The notes below the pieces were generated by a model. The model searched no databases, was not told the DNA's origin, and was given only the letters and a program-made list of their open reading frames with translations. The position numbers and the translations under genes are program-made. A stretch of DNA of 64,000 bases from JBBRMW01 sp965246845 (GTDB lineage: Bacteria; Chloroflexota; Anaerolineae; Aggregatilineales; UBA2796): contig CBDFFR010000012.1 of assembly GCA_965246845.1 (NCBI GenBank), positions 992,001 through 1,056,000 on the forward strand, written 5' to 3'. Positions 59,545 to 64,000 of this stretch are shown here, one piece after another. The first letter of the stretch is position 1; each line of letters opens with the position of its first letter.

Positions 59545-62145
59545 ATGTCGAAAGTCACGCCGTCTCGCCAGCAATATCTGGATATAAAAGCGCAGCACCC
59601 GGACGCAATTGTATTGTTCCGGCTGGGCGATTTCTATGAAATGTTCGATGAGGACGCCGAAATCGGCGCGCGTGAACTCGACCTGACGCTGACCGGGCGC
59701 GGCACGAACCGCGCGGACCGCATCCCGATGGCGGGCGTCCCCTATCACGCTGTCGAAACCTACATCGCCAAACTAATCGAAAAAGGCTATCACGTCGTCA
59801 TCGCGGAACAGACCAGCACGGAGACGGTCAACGGCCTGATGCCGCGTGAGGTGGTGCGGGTCATCACGCCGGGGACGGTCATCGAGCCGGGGATGCTCGA
59901 TCAGGGGCAGAACAATTATCTCCTCGCGCTCGCGCCAGAAGCCGACAGGAAACGCGACGGCTGGGCGCGCGTCGGCCTCGCCTATATCGACATCACGACG
60001 GGCGAATTCGCGGCCACTCAGCTTGAGGGAACGCCAGAGAACGAAGCGGCGGTCGCCTGCCTCGAAGAACTGGCGCGCCTCAAACCGCGCGAAGTGCTGC
60101 TCCCGCGCGCGTGGGCCGAGCGCGGCGTTACGCTGCCGAAGTCGATGCACCTCAGCGCGACGGCAGATTTCACTTTCGAGTACAGCACCGCACGGCAGGT
60201 CCTTTTCGATCACTTCGGCGCGTCGTCGCTGGAAGGCTTCGGCCTCTCGGAACGCTCGCTCGCGGTCTGCGCGGCAGGCGCAATTCTCTCCTATCTGAAG
60301 GAAACACAGCGCGGCGCGCTGGCGCAGGTCAACGAACTGGTCAGCTATTCGACCAGCGGCTTCATGACGCTCGACGCCAACACGCGCCGTAACCTCGAAC
60401 TTTCGGAGACGATTCGCAGCGGCGACCGCAAAGGCTCGCTGCTTGGCGTCCTGGACCGGACGGTAACAGGCATGGGCAGCCGCCTGTTGCGAACGTGGAT
60501 CAATCAACCGCTGCTTGATATGCGCGCGCTGACGCGGCGGCTGGATCATGTCGAAGCGCTCAACAAAAACGGGATGGTCCGTGCTGAAACGATGGAAGCG
60601 CTCAAGCCGATTGCGGACCTTGAACGGCTGATCAATCGCATCATCGCGGGCGTCGCGGGACCGCGTGAATTGCTCGCGCTGCGCCTCAGCCTGGAAGGGG
60701 TCCCGGCACTGCGCCACGCAATAGAAGGCATCGAAGTGCTGCAAGGCGTTCGCAACCGCCTCGATGCGTGTGCCGAACTGGTGGAGCGCATCGGGCGCAG
60801 CGTGGCCGATACCGCGCCCGCCGTGCTGAACATCCCCGGCATCATCCGGCAAGGCTATAACGCCGAACTGGATCAGATTCACGATACCACCCGCGAAGCG
60901 AAGGATTACGTCGCGCAACTTGAAGCCGTCGAACGCGAGCGGACCGGGATCAAGGGGCTGAAAGTCGGCTACAACAAGGTCTTCGGCTATTACATCGAAG
61001 TCAGTTCCGGCAAGGCCGATCAGGTCCCGCCGGATTACCAGCGCAAGCAAACGCTGGTCAATGGCGAACGTTTCATCACGCCTACGCTCAAGCGCTACGA
61101 AGACCAAATCCTGAGCGCGGAAGAGCGCATTGTCGAGATGGAGACGATGCTCTTCCGCGAACTGTGCGGCGCGGTCTCCGGGATGGGGCGGCGGCTGATC
61201 GGGACGGCGCGTGCAGTCGCGGAACTGGATGTCTATGCCTCGCTCGCGGAAGTCGCGGCGCGCGAAGATTATACGCGCCCGGTCCTGACCACCGACGATG
61301 TGCTGAACATCCGCGAGGGGCGTCACCCGGTTGTCGAAAAGCTGCTGCGCGGGGAGCGCTACGTCCCGAACGATACCTGCTTCGATAGCGAGGCGCGCAT
61401 CCACATCATCACCGGGCCAAACATGGCGGGCAAGAGTACCGCGATCCGGCAGGTCGCGATTATTACCCTGATGGCGCAGATCGGGTCGTTCGTCCCGGCG
61501 CGTGAGGCGACCGTCGGCCTCGTGGACCGCATCTTCACGCGCATCGGCGCGCAGGATGAAATCCACGCCGGGCAGAGTACCTTCATGGTCGAGATGACGG
61601 AGACCGCCGCGCTGCTGCAATGTTCAAGCACGCGCTCGCTGTTGATCCTCGATGAGATTGGGCGCGGGACCAGCACCTATGACGGGCTGGCAATCGCGCG
61701 GGCAGTGATCGAATACATCCACAATCACCACCGCCTGAACTGCAAGACGCTCTTCGCGACGCATTACCACGAGCTGACCGAACTCGAAAAAATCCTGCCG
61801 CGTGTGCGCAATTTCAACGTCGCGGTTGCCGAAGATGGCGACCGGATCGTGTTCCTGCACAAGGTCATCCCCGGCGGCGCGGACCGCTCCTATGGCGTCC
61901 ACGTCGCGCAGCTTGCCGGGATGCCGCGCTCGCTCGTCGCGCGGGCGCATGAAATCCTGAAAGACCTCGAAACCAATGGCAGTGATTTTGAAAACAAGCG
62001 CCGCCGCAAGCAGAAACAGCTTCCCGGCCTTGCCGAACCGAACCCCATTGCGGATGCCGTCAACGCGATCAAGGTCGATGAACTCAGCCCGATGGAAGCG
62101 ATGATGAAACTCTACGAATTACAGCGTCTCGCCCGCGACGCCTGA
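59545..62145 (+). CDS. mutS: DNA mismatch repair protein MutS
   Basis: This 866-residue protein has the full MutS1 architecture. The N-terminal mismatch-reading motif is GDFYEMF (Phe-x-Glu) near residue 30. Connector, lever and clamp domains follow, then the ATPase with Walker A GPNMAGKST near residue 624, Walker B LLILDEIGRGTSTYDG and the LFATHYHEL switch. It recognises base mismatches and small loops and recruits MutL. Length is normal and the frame is intact; mutL is not in the window. A strong promoter lies upstream, and a SIS-domain gene begins 16 bases downstream. Confidence 0.96.
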   Translation: MSKVTPSRQQYLDIKAQHPDAIVLFRLGDFYEMFDEDAEIGARELDLTLTGRGTNRADRIPMAGVPYHAVETYIAKLIEKGYHVVIAEQTSTETVNGLMPREVVRVITPGTVIEPGMLDQGQNNYLLALAPEADRKRDGWARVGLAYIDITTGEFAATQLEGTPENEAAVACLEELARLKPREVLLPRAWAERGVTLPKSMHLSATADFTFEYSTARQVLFDHFGASSLEGFGLSERSLAVCAAGAILSYLKETQRGALAQVNELVSYSTSGFMTLDANTRRNLELSETIRSGDRKGSLLGVLDRTVTGMGSRLLRTWINQPLLDMRALTRRLDHVEALNKNGMVRAETMEALKPIADLERLINRIIAGVAGPRELLALRLSLEGVPALRHAIEGIEVLQGVRNRLDACAELVERIGRSVADTAPAVLNIPGIIRQGYNAELDQIHDTTREAKDYVAQLEAVERERTGIKGLKVGYNKVFGYYIEVSSGKADQVPPDYQRKQTLVNGERFITPTLKRYEDQILSAEERIVEMETMLFRELCGAVSGMGRRLIGTARAVAELDVYASLAEVAAREDYTRPVLTTDDVLNIREGRHPVVEKLLRGERYVPNDTCFDSEARIHIITGPNMAGKSTAIRQVAIITLMAQIGSFVPAREATVGLVDRIFTRIGAQDEIHAGQSTFMVEMTETAALLQCSSTRSLLILDEIGRGTSTYDGLAIARAVIEYIHNHHRLNCKTLFATHYHELTELEKILPRVRNFNVAVAEDGDRIVFLHKVIPGGADRSYGVHVAQLAGMPRSLVARAHEILKDLETNGSDFENKRRRKQKQLPGLAEPNPIADAVNAIKVDELSPMEAMMKLYELQRLARDA

Positions 62146-62161
62146 AAGGACATATCCCCCC

Positions 62162-63199
62162 ATGTATCACATTGAAAACGAAATCGCGGAGCAGCCGGAC
62201 GTGATTAGCCGCCTGATTGCCGAAGGGGGCGAGAGCGCACGGCGCATCGCGGACGCGATCCGGCAGTTTGACCCGCAGTTCGTACTCGTTGCGGCGCGCG
62301 GCACATCCGATAATGCCGGGCGCTATGCGCAATACCTGCTCGGCATTCACGCGCGGCTCCCGGTCGCGCTGGCTGCGCCTTCGATCCACACGCTCTACGA
62401 AGCCGCGCCCAAAATGAGCCGCGCACTGGTGATTGGCATCTCGCAATCCGGGCAATCGGAAGACGTGCGGCGCGTGATTGCCGACGCGCGGCTGCAAGGG
62501 GCGCTCACTGTCAGCCTGACGAATGCGCCCGACTCCCCTATCGCGAAGGCCGCCGAGTTCCATATGTCGATCAACGCGGGCGAAGAGATCAGCGTCGCTG
62601 CGACCAAGAGCTATACCGCCGAATTGACCGCGATTGCATTGCTCACGGCCTCACTTACAAATTCTGACTCCATGATGAGCGACCTCCGCGCGTTGCCTAC
62701 TGCTGCCGCCGAGACGCTGCGCCTTTCCGAGCCGATTGCGACATGGACCGAGCGCTACCGCTACATTGAACACTTCGCCTCGCTGGGACGCAGCTACAAT
62801 TTTTGCACGGCATTCGAGATCAGCCTCAAATTGAAGGAACTGTGCTATATCACAGGGGTCGAATATAGCGAGGCCGACTTCCGGCATGGTCCGATTGCGC
62901 TGGTGCAGGCAGGCTTCCCGGTGATCGTCGTCGCGCCGGAAGGCAAGACGCTGCCCGGCATGGCCGATTTGCTCAACAAGCTGGTCACGGAGCGCAAAGC
63001 GGAATGTCTGGTCATCTCCAACAACGCAGACGCGCTGGCGCAGGGGACAAAGGCGCTGCCGCTCCCGCAAACCCCGGAGTGGCTCAGTCCGATTTGCGCG
63101 GTCATCCCCGGTCAGCTTTTCGCGATGCACCTTGCGCTCGCGAAAGGCCATAGCGTCGATAAGCCGATTGGGTTGACGAAGGTGACGGTGACGGTCTAG
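62162..63199 (+). CDS. SIS-domain aminosugar isomerase/deaminase (GlmS C-terminal type)
   Basis: The 345-residue protein contains two SIS domains like the isomerase half of glucosamine-6-phosphate synthase, without the glutaminase domain. Marks are the N-terminal MYHIENEIAEQPDVI, VLVAARGTSDNAGRYAQYLL, VIGISQSGQSEDV (phosphosugar Ser/Gln loop) and EISVAATKSYTAELTAI. The region SEADFRHGPIALVQAG carries the Glu and His typical of the catalytic site. Without a glutaminase it probably acts as an isomerase or deaminase on an aminosugar or fructoselysine phosphate. It follows mutS by 16 bases with AAAGGA upstream. Confidence 0.87.
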   Translation: MYHIENEIAEQPDVISRLIAEGGESARRIADAIRQFDPQFVLVAARGTSDNAGRYAQYLLGIHARLPVALAAPSIHTLYEAAPKMSRALVIGISQSGQSEDVRRVIADARLQGALTVSLTNAPDSPIAKAAEFHMSINAGEEISVAATKSYTAELTAIALLTASLTNSDSMMSDLRALPTAAAETLRLSEPIATWTERYRYIEHFASLGRSYNFCTAFEISLKLKELCYITGVEYSEADFRHGPIALVQAGFPVIVVAPEGKTLPGMADLLNKLVTERKAECLVISNNADALAQGTKALPLPQTPEWLSPICAVIPGQLFAMHLALAKGHSVDKPIGLTKVTVTV

Positions 63200-63387
63200 C
63201 TACCTACATCTAACCCGTTTCTGATGGTCGCATCTGCTCGCCTTTCGTAAAATTGAATATGTACCAGTCCTTGCGATGGGCGGTGTCCGTCTATCGTATC
63301 TGTCACAAATGCCCAAACAGACTTGCGCCATTGCCCGCTTTGTGCCACGCTAGTACATAGTCTCGTCCACCAGCTAAGGACGCACAG

Positions 63388-63912
63388 ATGCTCACCTTCG
63401 TTTCCGGCTGGCGGAGTCAGGATCGCGATCATGTCATCGTCGCCCATCAGGACTCCACGCGGCCCGCTGTTTACTTCATCGATGAGGCCTCACACCTCCC
63501 CGATGACTTCCCGGACGCTCCAATCATCGATCTGTATAGAAACGGATACAACCGTTTCGAGATTACGGATGACCGTATACAAATCGTTCGCCTGAACTAC
63601 GATACCGATAACGCTCTCATCATCCCGGCGGTCAGCCGCGTCTTGCAGACCGAAACCGAAGCGCAAATTGTCGTAATGTACGATGCCACCGAAAAACTGC
63701 GCCGCTTCTACCCATCACTTCGCGACTATTCTGCGCTCCTCGCTTCCGATTCGCGACTGAACGCCTCAGAGGGCGATCACGTGATCTTTACACACGGCGG
63801 TTCCTTTGTTTGGAAGGATCGCCTGTTGGAGACGCAAACCGCCGCGCTCGTCGGTGATGAAGAACTCGACATCGGCGTGGTGAACGAGGCGCTCACCGAG
63901 TTCGACTACTAG
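63388..63912 (+). CDS. Hypothetical protein, 174 residues
   Basis: This small soluble acidic protein has no recognised motif. It begins MLTFVSGWRSQDRDHVIVAH after AAGGA with good spacing. Predicted strands alternate with Asp-rich turns (FIDEASHLPDDFPDAPI, EITDDRIQIVRLNYDTDN). There is no signal peptide or transmembrane segment. Codon use is like that of the neighbours, so it is probably a real gene. A 188-base gap separates it from the SIS gene and probably holds its own promoter. The function is unknown. Confidence 0.55.
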   Translation: MLTFVSGWRSQDRDHVIVAHQDSTRPAVYFIDEASHLPDDFPDAPIIDLYRNGYNRFEITDDRIQIVRLNYDTDNALIIPAVSRVLQTETEAQIVVMYDATEKLRRFYPSLRDYSALLASDSRLNASEGDHVIFTHGGSFVWKDRLLETQTAALVGDEELDIGVVNEALTEFDY

Positions 63913-64000
63913 CCCGCCGCCACAACCATACCCCGGCGGCGAGTCCGGTTCCCACCGCCGCCGTTCCTGCGACCACAACAAGCGCCCCGGTCCGTCCGCT
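63893..64000 (-). CDS. Possible 3' end of a membrane protein gene, cut by the window edge
   Basis: On the minus strand, the frame entering from the right edge encodes about 35 residues with a glycine/alanine/valine-rich hydrophobic helix (GALVVVAGTAAVG, GLAAGVWLW) followed by a basic end (RRASSRTR) and a stop at 63893-63895. This is what a C-terminal transmembrane anchor looks like. It would overlap the convergent hypothetical gene by 20 bases. The evidence is only this short stretch. Confidence 0.35.
   Translation of the reverse strand, partial: SGRTGALVVVAGTAAVGTGLAAGVWLWRRASSRTR

Noticed and set aside
59773..61620. Minus-strand frame of 615 residues
   Set aside because: It is antisense to mutS, which has all family motifs. 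Long antisense frames are common in this GC-rich DNA.

Overview
The window looks like chromosomal DNA from a Chloroflexota bacterium, most likely an Anaerolineae-type lineage. This is an inference from gene style, not from a marker gene. The evidence is a GC-rich sequence, long sensor kinases packed with GAF domains, Pro/Thr-rich lipoproteins with DUF4397-like repeats, a DUF5679 zinc ribbon, a cupin-type phosphoglucose isomerase and a class A PBP with a very long Pro/Ala-rich cytoplasmic tail. No rRNA, tRNA, CRISPR array, prophage or insertion sequence was seen. No gene-free stretch exceeds about 250 bases.

Layout. (1) 2-6165 (+): a secreted jelly-roll protein cut by the window edge, a DUF4397-repeat lipoprotein, Rmd and Gmd (GDP-deoxyhexose synthesis) and TatD, nearly all overlapping. 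(2) 14867-6156 (-): a tandem-domain class III cyclase, two GT4 and one GT9 glycosyltransferases, a TPR protein, RsmG and a PLP decarboxylase. (3) 15050-18840 (+): a PAS/GAF histidine kinase and its receiver protein. (4) 25361-18837 (-): two nucleoside-type ABC permeases, cupin PGI, MoxR, a GNAT, a CoxE-like VWA protein and a second GNAT. (5) 25518-31437, mixed strands: FGGY kinase and tryptophan 2,3-dioxygenase, OsmC, a membrane propeller protein, a zinc ribbon-TIR protein and an alpha/beta hydrolase. (6) 33739-31487 (-): Nudix protein and a beta-lactamase-fold serine hydrolase. (7) 33887-36870 (+): a threonine-synthase-like enzyme fused to two receiver domains, then a lower-GC HEAT-repeat protein. 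(8) 44402-37024 (-): nuoJKLMN of respiratory complex I, with large insertions in NuoJ and NuoL. (9) 44585-48723 (+): a membrane TIR protein, a GAPDH-family enzyme and a membrane protein of unknown role. (10) 49979-48702 and 54199-50069 (-): a BenE transporter and PBP1A. (11) 54318-64000: a ComP-like PDZ/GAF histidine kinase, a ROK kinase (-), MutS, a SIS isomerase, a small hypothetical protein and a possible partial gene at the right edge.

How they fit together. Envelope functions recur: GDP-sugar synthesis, glycosyltransferases, PBP1A, a peptidoglycan-associated serine hydrolase and secreted repeat lipoproteins. So does signalling: two large hybrid sensors, a receiver, a cyclase, two TIR proteins and a receiver-controlled metabolic enzyme. 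The most unusual items are the threonine-synthase-REC-REC fusion and the complex I subunit NuoJ, whose TM4-TM5 loop carries about 230 extra residues related to the DUF4397 repeats of the secreted lipoprotein at the start of the window.
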